15,403 nucleotides of DNA from Hyphomicrobiales bacterium (GTDB taxonomy: Bacteria; Pseudomonadota; Alphaproteobacteria; Rhizobiales; Xanthobacteraceae). A model generated the notes under the pieces. It did not search any database, was not told the origin of the DNA, and saw only the letters and a program-made list of their open reading frames with translations. Positions 7,203 to 14,169 of the stretch are shown here, piece by piece; the stretch's first letter is position 1; each line of letters begins with the position of its first letter. Location: contig JAHFPO010000041.1 of the NCBI GenBank assembly GCA_023266695.1, positions 1-15,403 of the forward strand, read 5' to 3'. Both the position numbers and the translations under genes were made by a program.

Positions 7203-8515
7203 GCATGAACAATTTTTCACCCCGCGAGATCGTCTCCGAGCTCGACCGTTACATCGTCGGCCAGAAGGACGCCAAGCGCGCGGTCGCGATCGCGTTGCGC
7301 AATCGCTGGCGCCGACTCCAGCTCGACGACAAGCTGCGTGAGGAGGTGCTGCCGAAGAACATCCTCATGATCGGGCCGACCGGGGTCGGCAAGACCGAGA
7401 TTTCGCGCCGGCTCGCCAAGCTCGTGGGTTCACCGTTCCTGAAGGTGGAGGCGACCAAGTTCACCGAGGTCGGCTACGTCGGCCGCGACGTCGATTCGAT
7501 CGTGCGTGATCTGGTCGAGATCGGCATCGCGCTCACGCGCGCGAGCAAACGCCGCGGCGTGGAAGCCAAGGCCCATGTCGCGGCGGAAGATCGGGTGCTC
7601 TCTGCGCTGGTGGGCCCGGGCGCCAGTCCGGCGACGCGGGACAGCTTTCGGCGCAAGCTGCGCGCGGGCGAGATCGACGACAAGGAGATCGAGATCGAAC
7701 TGCAGGGAGGTGCCGCGAGTCTTCCGATGTTCGAGATCCCGGGCGTTCCCGGCGCCCAGCTCGGCGCGGTCTCGATCGGCGAGATGCTGGGTAAGGCGTT
7801 CGGGGGGCGTCCGCGTACCCGCCGCGTCAGCGTGCGCGAGGCTCATCCGCTGCTGCTGGCGGAGGAATCCGACAAGCTCCTGGATCAGGATACGCTGGTG
7901 CAGGAGGCGATCCGGATGGTCGAGAACAACGGTATCGTTTTCCTCGACGAGATCGACAAGATTTGCGCCCGCGACGGCACGCGCATCGGCGGCGATGTGA
8001 GCCGCGAGGGCGTGCAGCGCGATCTGTTGCCGCTCCTCGAGGGCACCACGGTCGCGACCAAATACGGGCCGGTCAGGACCGACCATGTGCTGTTCATCGC
8101 CTCGGGCGCCTTCCATGTGGCCAAGCCCTCCGATCTGTTGCCCGAGCTGCAGGGACGGCTGCCGATCCGAGTCGAGCTGCAGACGCTCACCCGCGACGAT
8201 TTCCGCCGCATCCTCAACGAGACCGAGGCGAGTCTCGTCAAGCAGTCGGTGGCGTTGATGGCGACCGAGAACGTCGATCTCGTCTTCACCGAGGACGCGG
8301 TCGACGCGATCGCGGATGTGGCGGTCGAGGTCAACACGAAGCTCGAGAACATCGGCGCGCGGCGGCTGCAGACGGTGATCGAGCGCGTGCTCGACGACAT
8401 CAGTTTCGCGGCGCCCGACCGCTCGGGCGAGCGCGTCGTGATCGATGGCGCCTATGTGCGTGCCGAGGTGGCCGATCTCGCCAAGAACACGGACCTGTCG
8501 CGCTATATTCTCTAG
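7199..8515 (+). CDS. hslU: HslU ATPase/unfoldase subunit of HslUV
   Basis: HslU is the AAA+ ring that unfolds and feeds substrates to HslV. The 438-residue length matches the family. Domains: N-terminal SPREIVSELDRYIVGQKDAKRAVAI-type opening, Walker A GPTGVGKT (59-66), pore loop GYVGRD (92-97), the inserted I domain at about 110-240, Walker B IVFLDEID (246-253), and a C-terminal domain ending in DLSRYIL, the tail that docks into HslV. The GTG at 7199 overlaps the hslV stop as GTGA; an ATG at 7205 would shorten it by two residues and is equally plausible. Its TAG stop (8513-8515) is the first three bases of the repeat cluster that follows, and its last residue is the conserved terminal Leu, so nothing is lost. 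Confidence 0.98.
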   Translation: MSMNNFSPREIVSELDRYIVGQKDAKRAVAIALRNRWRRLQLDDKLREEVLPKNILMIGPTGVGKTEISRRLAKLVGSPFLKVEATKFTEVGYVGRDVDSIVRDLVEIGIALTRASKRRGVEAKAHVAAEDRVLSALVGPGASPATRDSFRRKLRAGEIDDKEIEIELQGGAASLPMFEIPGVPGAQLGAVSIGEMLGKAFGGRPRTRRVSVREAHPLLLAEESDKLLDQDTLVQEAIRMVENNGIVFLDEIDKICARDGTRIGGDVSREGVQRDLLPLLEGTTVATKYGPVRTDHVLFIASGAFHVAKPSDLLPELQGRLPIRVELQTLTRDDFRRILNETEASLVKQSVALMATENVDLVFTEDAVDAIADVAVEVNTKLENIGARRLQTVIERVLDDISFAAPDRSGERVVIDGAYVRAEVADLAKNTDLSRYIL

Positions 8516-8551
8516 AGCAGTTCCGGTTCCTTCGGAACCGAGTCCGCTCTA
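8513..8551. repeat. Palindromic intergenic element, first module
   Basis: The ends are TAGAGC (8513-8518) and GCTCTA (8546-8551), a perfect 6-bp inverted repeat. Inside is a hairpin with a 7-bp stem, CGGTTCC/GGAACCG (8524-8530 with 8534-8540), around a TTC loop. It lacks a T-run, so it is not a classic terminator, though it may end or protect hslVU mRNA. The hslU stop codon is its first three bases. Similar palindromes are, from memory, scattered between genes in Hyphomicrobiales. Confidence 0.75.
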
Positions 8552-8553
8552 AT

Positions 8554-8667
8554 CTACTCAACTGACGCGTTTTCTACGGCGAACCGGAATCCACTTCGCC
8601 GGAAAACGCTCTACTGAACTGACGCGTTTTCTACGGCGAACCGGAATTCACTTCGCCGGAAAACGCT
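8554..8667. repeat. Two tandem 57-bp palindromic repeat units
   Basis: Units at 8554-8610 and 8611-8667 differ at only two of 57 positions (8559 C versus 8616 G; 8591 C versus 8648 T). Each holds a strong hairpin, 8567-8609 and 8624-8666. Its stem is GCGTTTTC with GAAAACGC plus CGGCGAA with TTCGCCG, broken by a TA bulge on one side, and the loop is 11 bases. Each unit is followed by CTA of a GCTCTA boundary, and the second CTA (8668-8670) is the smr stop codon on the other strand. The core resembles a repeat dispersed in many Bradyrhizobium-like genomes; its copy number elsewhere cannot be seen here. No coding potential. Confidence 0.9.
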
Positions 8668-9225
8668 CTACACGCGCCGGCGGCGGATGCGCACATAGAG
8701 CGCGCCGGCGCCGCCGTGCGATGGGGACGCCTCCTCGAAGCCGATCACCAGCGAGCGCAACTCGGGCAGCGCCAACCACATCGGCACCTGGCGGCGCAGT
8801 ACCCCGCGCTCGCCCCCGTAGCGGTCGGCCGGCGCGCCCTCGCCCTTGCCGGTGATAACGAGGACGAGGCTCGCGCCACGCGCCTGCGCCGCTGCGAGAA
8901 AGGCGCCGAGCCGAGCGCGGGCTTCGGCTTGCTTGAGACCATGCAAATCAAGGCGTGCGTCGATCGTGACATGGCCGCGGACTAGCCTCTGGCGCAGCCG
9001 GCGATCGATTGGAGCGAGCGGCGGCGGGCCTTTGACCGCTGGCGCGATGGGCGCTGGCCGCGGCTTTGCCGGCTTCTTCGGTGCGGTCAATTTCTCCGCC
9101 GCCGGTTGTTCCGGCGGGACTTGATCGGACCGAGCTCGTAGCGGATCGATCGTTTTCTTGACTTCGTCCCAGAGCGCGCGGTCTTCCGCCTTGAGACCGC
9201 GCCGTCGCTGCCGATCACCGTTCAT
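8668..9225 (-). CDS. Smr-domain protein
   Basis: This 185-residue protein has a C-terminal Smr (small MutS-related) domain, a fold linked to nucleic-acid binding or endonuclease activity in MutS2 and stand-alone proteins. The N-terminal 80 residues are charged, then Pro/Ala/Lys-rich and probably disordered. The Smr domain begins at about 85 with LDLHG (92-96), followed by VLVITGKGEG (about 122-130), LRRQVPMWL and the glycine-rich HGGAGALYVRIRR. Enterobacterial relatives such as SmrB also show LDLHG and GxG. The ATG at 9223-9225 overlaps the mltA stop as ATGA. Its TAG stop is supplied by the edge of the repeat cluster, after a basic tail RRRRV. The exact substrate is unknown. Confidence 0.93.
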   Translation of the reverse strand: MNGDRQRRRGLKAEDRALWDEVKKTIDPLRARSDQVPPEQPAAEKLTAPKKPAKPRPAPIAPAVKGPPPLAPIDRRLRQRLVRGHVTIDARLDLHGLKQAEARARLGAFLAAAQARGASLVLVITGKGEGAPADRYGGERGVLRRQVPMWLALPELRSLVIGFEEASPSHGGAGALYVRIRRRRV

Positions 9226-10475
9226 GGCTTCGGCCTCGGCAGCGGCACGTTCTCGACGTGGCGCGCGGGATCGGCCGCGCGCGGCACCAGGATGAAAAAT
9301 CTACCCGGATGCCGCAGCCGCCCGGCGACCGTGCCGGCATCGATGCCGGCGCCGAAATATATGTCGGCGCGCGCCGGCCCCACGATCGCGCCGCCGGTGT
9401 CCTGTGCCACCATCAGGTGGCGGAATCGCGTCGCCGCTTTTTCGCGCTCGATCGGCAGCTCGGCCTCGATCCAGAACGGCGTGCCATAGATATGGATCGC
9501 CTTGTCGACCGCAATCGAGCGCCCGCGAGTGAGCGGAACGCCTTGCGCGCCGGATGGCTCCGCGTCGGGCGCGAGTTCCGCCACCTCACGGAAGAAGATG
9601 TAGGAGCGGTTCATGCGCATCAACTCGCGGCCTTCTTGCGGATTTTCTGCGATGAAAGCACGGATGACATCCATCGACATTTCTTCCGCCGGCACGATCC
9701 CGCGGTCGATCAGCACGCGCCCGACCGCGAAATAAGGATGGCCATTTTGGGCCTCGTAATTGAGGCGCAGAAGCTTGCCGTCCGTGAGCCGGATGCGGGC
9801 CGAGCCCTGGATATGAATGAAGAAGGCGTCGATCGGATCCTTGAGCCAGCAGATTTCGAGACCGCGGCCAGCGAGCGCTCCGTCTTCGATAGCGGCGCGG
9901 TCGTGGTAAGAAATCATGCGATGCCCCATCCGCATTCCGACCTTGCGCTTGTTCGGAACAACCGAGCGGGCGATTCGTTTGATCTTCGAGGCCCTCGCAA
10001 CTTTGACGACGAGTTCGCCCGGCCTGCGATAGATCGGGACCGCGAAGCCTTCAGCCGGCGTCTTGCTGCCCTCGACCTCTGGTTCGTAATAGCCGGTGAG
10101 GAAGCCTTCGCGCTCGCCGAGTCTCGAAATGCGCGCCGGTCGGAAATTTTCCTCAAAGAAGTTGCGCGCCGCCGCCGCATCGACTGGATGTTCCAGCTTG
10201 AGCGCGCGCGGGCAAATTTCGCGCAGCGCATCCTCGACGGGCTGAGCCGGTTTTTTGGAACGGACTGATTCGGTGCGTTTCACGATCACCCGGCAGCTCG
10301 CGCGAAACACGGTAAAAGCGGCCGCGTGATCGTCACCCGTCCAGCCATCGAGATCGCTGAATGCGAGCGGCTCAAGCTCGGTGTCAGGGATGCGCAATGG
10401 ACTTGCGGAAGCGATCGGCGCCGCGACGAGAACGGAGGCGGCAACGCACATCGCAATCGTGCGTCCGATCTGCAT
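9222..10475 (-). CDS. mltA: Membrane-bound lytic murein transglycosylase A (MltA family)
   Basis: MltA cleaves the MurNAc-GlcNAc bond of peptidoglycan to leave 1,6-anhydro-muropeptides, in the periplasm. The 417-residue protein starts with a signal peptide (MQIGRTIAMCVAASVLVAAP, likely cut after ASA near 25). There is no lipobox at the cleavage site, so it may be soluble rather than a lipoprotein as in E. coli. The MltA domain shows GFLTGYYEPEVEGS, the block IHIQGSARIRL, and the C-terminal 3D region VAQDTGGAIVGPARADIYFG with the catalytic-type Asp. The start is the ATG at 10473-10475, which gives the signal peptide and has GGAG six bases upstream. An ATG at 10557-10559 would add 28 charged residues and overlap timA. 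It lies 14 bp after timA and overlaps smr by four bases. Confidence 0.95.
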   Translation of the reverse strand: MQIGRTIAMCVAASVLVAAPIASASPLRIPDTELEPLAFSDLDGWTGDDHAAAFTVFRASCRVIVKRTESVRSKKPAQPVEDALREICPRALKLEHPVDAAAARNFFEENFRPARISRLGEREGFLTGYYEPEVEGSKTPAEGFAVPIYRRPGELVVKVARASKIKRIARSVVPNKRKVGMRMGHRMISYHDRAAIEDGALAGRGLEICWLKDPIDAFFIHIQGSARIRLTDGKLLRLNYEAQNGHPYFAVGRVLIDRGIVPAEEMSMDVIRAFIAENPQEGRELMRMNRSYIFFREVAELAPDAEPSGAQGVPLTRGRSIAVDKAIHIYGTPFWIEAELPIEREKAATRFRHLMVAQDTGGAIVGPARADIYFGAGIDAGTVAGRLRHPGRFFILVPRAADPARHVENVPLPRPKP

Positions 10476-10481
10476 CCCGCG

Positions 10482-10485
10482 CTCC
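10482..10485 (-). promoter_or_regulatory. Ribosome-binding site that fixes the mltA start
   Basis: The minus strand reads GGAG six bases before the ATG at 10473-10475, inside the 14-bp gap after the timA stop. It supports the shorter, signal-peptide-bearing start over the ATG at 10557-10559. Confidence 0.6.
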
Positions 10486-10489
10486 AGCT

Positions 10490-11209
10490 TCAGGCGGCCT
10501 CGGTCGCGACGAGCTTCCAGTTCGGGTCGCGGGCACCCAGTTCGCGCGCGAAGGTCCATATATCGGTGACGTCGGTCACGCGCTCGGGACTGCCTTCGAT
10601 GACTTCGCCTTCGCGATTGCGGGTGACGGTAACGAGTTGCGAGACGAACCGAACCGTGATGTGCGCGATCCGTTCCTTGCTCTCGACCGCGGTGATGTCC
10701 GCCTTGTCGATTGCGACAAAGCGCGACTCCATGGTTTCGTCGCGGCTTTCGCGCTCGGCGATGGCCGCGGCAAATCCATCGAACACGTCCTTGGCCAGAA
10801 GGTTCTTGAGCGTCTTTCTGTCGCCTTCGGCGAAAGCGGTGACGATCATTTCATAGGCGCTCTTGGCGCCGGAGACGAACTGTCCGACATCGAAATCGGG
10901 CTCCGCTTCGGCGACGACGTCGAGACCCGCCGCCACCGGCGAGCCCGACTCGGCGATGCCAGTCCAGCGCTCGGCCGGAGGAGTCTCGACTTCGAGATCG
11001 TGTTTGGCGGGCTGCTCACCGCCGCGGCCGGGAAGAGAAACGACCTTGTCATGACCGGGCGCGGGCTTTGCGCTATCCCGCGCCGAATAGGGATCATAGG
11101 GCGGGCGTTCGCGCCCGGTGCGCTGACCGAGAACGCTGCGCAACCGCGCGAAAATAAACACGGCGAGCGCGAGAAATATGATCGTATAGATATCGAACAC
11201 GGTGTTCAT
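10490..11209 (-). CDS. timA: Tim44/TimA family inner-membrane protein
   Basis: The product is the bacterial homologue of mitochondrial Tim44, the inner-membrane anchor of the import motor; its bacterial role is not settled. The 239-residue protein has an N-terminal membrane segment (FDIYTIIFLALAVFIFARL, about 5-23) and then the family signature RSVLGQRTGRERPPYDPY. A low-complexity linker follows, then the Tim44-like domain (about 98-239: FVSGAKSAYEMIVTAFAEGD, then MESRFVAIDKADI, ending in DIWTFARELGARDPNWKLV). The ATG at 11207-11209 gives the family N-terminus. An ATG at 11228-11230 would add seven residues (MSQTGRA) and cannot be excluded, since neither has a clear ribosome-binding site. It heads the timA-mltA-smr operon. 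Confidence 0.93.
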   Translation of the reverse strand: MNTVFDIYTIIFLALAVFIFARLRSVLGQRTGRERPPYDPYSARDSAKPAPGHDKVVSLPGRGGEQPAKHDLEVETPPAERWTGIAESGSPVAAGLDVVAEAEPDFDVGQFVSGAKSAYEMIVTAFAEGDRKTLKNLLAKDVFDGFAAAIAERESRDETMESRFVAIDKADITAVESKERIAHITVRFVSQLVTVTRNREGEVIEGSPERVTDVTDIWTFARELGARDPNWKLVATEAA

Positions 11210-11273
11210 CGCTCGGCCGGTCTGCGACATGGCGCCCCCCGACGGACGGCCAGCCGCCGCGGGTGCTTAGGTA

Positions 11274-11303
11274 ATGATATGGTGTCGCACGTCCGCGATC
11301 CAA
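11274..11303 (-). promoter_or_regulatory. Candidate promoter for timA-mltA-smr
   Basis: On the minus strand TTGGAT (complement of 11298-11303) and TATCAT (complement of 11274-11279) are separated by 18 bp. The -10 element fits the alphaproteobacterial TATNNT form well; the -35 matches only TTG. Transcription would start near 11266, about 57 bases before the timA ATG. Judged by eye only. Confidence 0.35.
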
Positions 11304-11447
11304 GCCTCGCCGGCCGTGCACTCGGCTCCAAGCTAGACGATCCGGCCCGGCACGCCAACTGAGGCCTCCAGAATCGGGCCTAAACCGTGCTGGCTCCTAT
11401 TCTTGTACCCCCTTCGGAACCATGGTAGCGACGGCGGCTGGTGGCCC

Positions 11448-11470
11448 GCCGCTGATCTCAGCGGCTTTTT
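11448..11470 (+). terminator. Intrinsic terminator-like hairpin ahead of secB
   Basis: A 7-bp GC-rich stem, GCCGCTG (11448-11454) and CAGCGGC (11459-11465), closes a four-base ATCT loop. It is followed directly by TTTTT (11466-11470), a standard rho-independent terminator on the plus strand. It ends 30 bases before the secB ATG, so it either ends a short upstream RNA or acts as an attenuator. An alternative stem (11432-11437 with 11446-11451) would exclude it. Confidence 0.6.
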
Positions 11471-11500
11471 CTTCCCGGTAACTAACGTGCGGAGACCATC

Positions 11501-11971
11501 ATGAGCGCCCCGAACGATGGGCCCAGTGACGGCAATGCTCCGTCGTTTCATGTGCTCGCCCAATACGTCAAGGACCTCTCGTTCGAGAACCCGAGCGCGC
11601 CCAATTTCACGACGCGTACCGATCAACCGCCTGCGCTCAAAGTTCAGATCAATGTGAACGCAAAGCCGCTCTCCGACACGGAATTCGAGGTCGAAATCAT
11701 GATCGAGGGCAGAGCCGAGCATGCGCAAACCGTGCTGTTCGGCATCGATCTCGTCTATGCGGGAGTGTTCCGCATCCAGAATGTGGCGAAGGAAAACGTG
11801 CATCCACTCGTGCTGATCGAATGTCCACGACTCTTGTTTCCGTTCGCGCGTCAGATCATCGCCGACACGGTCCGTGAAGGCGGCTTCCCGCCATTGATGC
11901 TCGATCCCGTGGATTTTGCGGCGCTATACCGGCAGCGCGCCGCCCAAATGACCCCGAAAACCACGCAATAA
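11501..11971 (+). CDS. secB: Protein-export chaperone SecB
   Basis: SecB is the cytosolic tetrameric chaperone that keeps preproteins unfolded and delivers them to SecA. The 156-residue product has the family core: FHVLAQYVKDLSFENPSAP near the N-terminus, then QINVNAKPLSDTEFEVEI, AHAQT-like EHAQTVLFGIDLVYAGVF, and the conserved C-terminal LIECPRLLFPFARQIIADTVREGGFPPLMLDPVDFAALY. The ATG at 11501 has GGAGA five bases upstream. The N-terminal MSAPNDGPSDGNAPS extension is unstructured, as in other alphaproteobacterial SecB. A terminator-like hairpin just upstream suggests leader control. It converges on dnaQ with 19 bp between. Confidence 0.98.
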   Translation: MSAPNDGPSDGNAPSFHVLAQYVKDLSFENPSAPNFTTRTDQPPALKVQINVNAKPLSDTEFEVEIMIEGRAEHAQTVLFGIDLVYAGVFRIQNVAKENVHPLVLIECPRLLFPFARQIIADTVREGGFPPLMLDPVDFAALYRQRAAQMTPKTTQ

Positions 11972-11990
11972 TCGACGACCGAAGAATCGA

Positions 11991-12707
11991 TCAGCGCGTA
12001 CCGGTCGCGTCGTCTTCCGCCACCGGTAGATAATCGCGCCAGATCGCGTCGGTGCCCAAAGTCGCAACCAAGGCGAGATGAGCAGCGCGTTCCTCGGTGG
12101 TGAGCAGCGAGCCGAATGGAGCGGACCTCGTGCGCGCGACCGTGAGCCCGATCTTTTTGGTCGTGACGGTTTCTTCCCCGAGACCCAGGCGGGCCTGACG
12201 GCCGCCGACGAGTTCGGCATAGACCTCGGCGAGAAGCTCGGCGTCGAGCGAAGCGCCGTGCCTGGTGCGACGGCTGTTGTCGATGCCGTAGCGAGCGCAC
12301 AGATCATCGAGCCGGTTCGGGCCGGCGGGATGCCGGCGGCGGGCAAGCACGAGCGTGTCGACGATGCGCTCGCGGCCGAGCATCGGGCGCTTGATACGGT
12401 CCAGCTCGGCATTGAGGAAGGCCAGATCGAAACTTGCATTATGGATGACAAGCGAAGCCTCGCCGAGGAAAGCGAGAAGTTCATCGGCCATCTCGGCGAA
12501 CAACGGCTTGCCGGCGAGGAACGCGGACGAAAGTCCGTGGATTGCCTCAGCCTCGGACGGCATCTCGCGCTCGGGATTGAGATAGGTGTGAAAGGTCGCG
12601 CCGGACGGGATGCGGTTGACGAGTTCGACGCAGCCGATCTCGACCACGCGATGGCCCTGAAACGGATCGAGACCGGTGGTCTCGGTGTCGAGCACGATTT
12701 CGCGCAT
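11991..12707 (-). CDS. dnaQ: DNA polymerase III epsilon subunit (3'-5' proofreading exonuclease)
   Basis: DnaQ proofreads replication within the Pol III core. The 238-residue protein shows all DEDDh exonuclease motifs: Exo I VLDTETTGLD (Asp7, Glu9), Exo II HNASFDLAFLNAEL (Asp94), and Exo III RHGASLDAELLAEVY (His150, Asp155). The C-terminal part, about 165-238, is shorter and less conserved and would bind the alpha subunit. The ATG at 12705-12707 has GGAGAAGG upstream. It is the last gene of the ppsR-maf-aroE-coaE-dnaQ operon, 11 bp after coaE. In Caulobacter and relatives this cluster lies close to the replication origin. Confidence 0.98.
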   Translation of the reverse strand: MREIVLDTETTGLDPFQGHRVVEIGCVELVNRIPSGATFHTYLNPEREMPSEAEAIHGLSSAFLAGKPLFAEMADELLAFLGEASLVIHNASFDLAFLNAELDRIKRPMLGRERIVDTLVLARRRHPAGPNRLDDLCARYGIDNSRRTRHGASLDAELLAEVYAELVGGRQARLGLGEETVTTKKIGLTVARTRSAPFGSLLTTEERAAHLALVATLGTDAIWRDYLPVAEDDATGTR

Positions 12708-12718
12708 CGCCTTCTCCC

Positions 12719-13324
12719 TTACTTCCGCCGCGCCGGGCAGCCTTTTTCAGCGAGCTGCTTGAGAACCGCCCGCACCTCGGCGCGCGCCCGCTCGGGGCCG
12801 TGGCTGGTGTCGATCAGAAAATCGGCGCGCCGGCGTTTTTCCGAATCAGCCAATTGGCGCGACAGCATGGCCTTGAATTTTTCCTCTGTCATGTTCGGCC
12901 GCGCGAATATCCGCGCCTTTTGCACATCCGCGGGAGCCGTGACGACCAGGATTGCGTCGACCCGCTGGTCGGCGCCGGTCTCGAACAGGAGCGGGATATT
13001 GAGCACCGCGACGTTTGCCCCCTTCGCCGCGGCATCGGCGAGAAAGGTCTTCTCGGCGGCGCGGACGAGCGGGTGCACGATCGATTCGAGCCGCGCCAAG
13101 GCCTGTGGATCGGCGAAGACCCGCGCGGCGAGACGCTCGCGCACGACGCGGTCGCCGGCCGTCGTGCCGGGGAACGCTGTCTCGATCAGCGGCACCGCCT
13201 CGCCGTCATAGAGGCGATGGACTTCGGCATCGGCATCGAACACCGGCACACTTTCTGCGGCGAACATGTTCGCTGTCGTCGACTTGCCCATGCCGACGGA
13301 CCCGGTGAGGCCGAGGACGATCAT
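12719..13324 (-). CDS. coaE: Dephospho-CoA kinase
   Basis: CoaE phosphorylates the 3'-hydroxyl of dephospho-CoA, the last step of CoA synthesis. The 201-residue length is typical. Visible features are the P-loop GLTGSVGMGKST (Lys14), FDADAEVHRLY with the substrate-binding acidic residues, the HPLVR block of the CoA-binding lid, NIPLLFETGAD, and RADFLIDTS. A basic C-terminal tail (CPARRK) follows. The ATG at 13322-13324 overlaps the aroE stop as ATGA. Its stop is 11 bp before dnaQ. It complements coaA, which sits about 10 kb away in the his operon. Confidence 0.98.
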   Translation of the reverse strand: MIVLGLTGSVGMGKSTTANMFAAESVPVFDADAEVHRLYDGEAVPLIETAFPGTTAGDRVVRERLAARVFADPQALARLESIVHPLVRAAEKTFLADAAAKGANVAVLNIPLLFETGADQRVDAILVVTAPADVQKARIFARPNMTEEKFKAMLSRQLADSEKRRRADFLIDTSHGPERARAEVRAVLKQLAEKGCPARRK

Positions 13325-14169
13325 CGGGCGCGCTCCCGCGCGCCGAGATCGGCTGCGACCAGCGAACGCAACGTGGGCGTCACCTTCGGACGGACTCCGA
13401 ACCAGCGCTCGAAGCCCGGCACCGCCTGGTGCAAGAGCATGCCGAGACCATCGACCGCCAGATGACCGCGCGCGCGGGCGGCGGCGAGTAACGGTGTTTC
13501 CAGGGGCGCATAGACGATGTCATAGACCGCGGCGCTTGGTTTCAGCGGGCCGAGGTCGATGTCGAGCGGCGGCTGTCCGGTCATGCCGAGCGATGTCGCA
13601 TTGACGAGGAGGTCGGTTTCCCTCAGCCGCTGCGGCAGTTCGGCAAACCCCGCGGGCGTGACGCGCGCGTCGATCTCGGCAGCGAGCATCTCGGCGCGTG
13701 TTCGTGTCCGGTTGATGACGACGATACGGCCGACGTCGCGCTCGATCAATCCATAGACCACGGCGCGCGCCGCCCCGCCAGCGCCGAGGACCACGGCCAT
13801 CTTGGTGCGCGCGGTCCAATCCGGCAAGGATTCGTCGAGATGGGCGAGGAAGCCATAGACATCGGTATTGGTGCCGGCGAGCCGGCCTTCTTCAAGCCAG
13901 AGCGTGTTCACCGCCTTGAGCGCGGCGGCAACGGGTTCGGCGCGGACAACGGCGCGAAAGGCCGCTTCCTTGTGCGGCACAGTGACATTGGCACCCACAT
14001 AGCCGCTCGCGGCAAAGCCCGCCAGGAAAGAAGCGATCTTACCGGGCGGAACATCTTCGCGGATATAATCGCCCTCGAGTTTCAGCTCGGCGAGCCAATG
14101 GCGATGGATCATGGGCGAGCGCGAATGGGCGACCGGATGGCCGATGATGCAAGCGCGACGGAAGCTCAC
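13321..14169 (-). CDS. aroE: Shikimate dehydrogenase (NADP+)
   Basis: AroE reduces 3-dehydroshikimate to shikimate with NADPH in aromatic amino-acid synthesis. The 282-residue protein has the shikimate-binding HSRSPMIH (Ser16, Ser18), the catalytic Lys67 in NVTVPHKEAA and Asp103 in GTNTDVYGF. It also has the NADP loop LGAGGAARAVVYG, with NRTRTRAE as the NADPH-selecting basic patch, NATSLGM, DIVYAPLETPLL and DGLGMLLHQA. The frame is open far upstream. The start was set at GTG (complement of 14167-14169), which overlaps the maf stop as GTGA and begins where the family does. coaE follows with an ATGA overlap. Confidence 0.97.
   Translation of the reverse strand: MSFRRACIIGHPVAHSRSPMIHRHWLAELKLEGDYIREDVPPGKIASFLAGFAASGYVGANVTVPHKEAAFRAVVRAEPVAAALKAVNTLWLEEGRLAGTNTDVYGFLAHLDESLPDWTARTKMAVVLGAGGAARAVVYGLIERDVGRIVVINRTRTRAEMLAAEIDARVTPAGFAELPQRLRETDLLVNATSLGMTGQPPLDIDLGPLKPSAAVYDIVYAPLETPLLAAARARGHLAVDGLGMLLHQAVPGFERWFGVRPKVTPTLRSLVAADLGARERAR

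Larger units (their letters stand above)
11210..11500. other. Longest intergenic region, divergent timA/secB leader
   Basis: These 291 bp separate timA (leftward) from secB (rightward) and hold no convincing gene of normal size. The contents are a candidate leftward promoter (11274-11303), a terminator-like hairpin (11448-11470), a possible 19-codon frame (11422-11481) and the secB ribosome-binding site (GGAGA, 11491-11495). In related genomes an fxsA gene is, as I recall, often found here; no such frame is present. Confidence 0.7.

Noticed and set aside
9258..11362. Long plus-strand frames opposite mltA and timA
   Set aside because: Antisense shadows of conserved genes with no recognisable domains.
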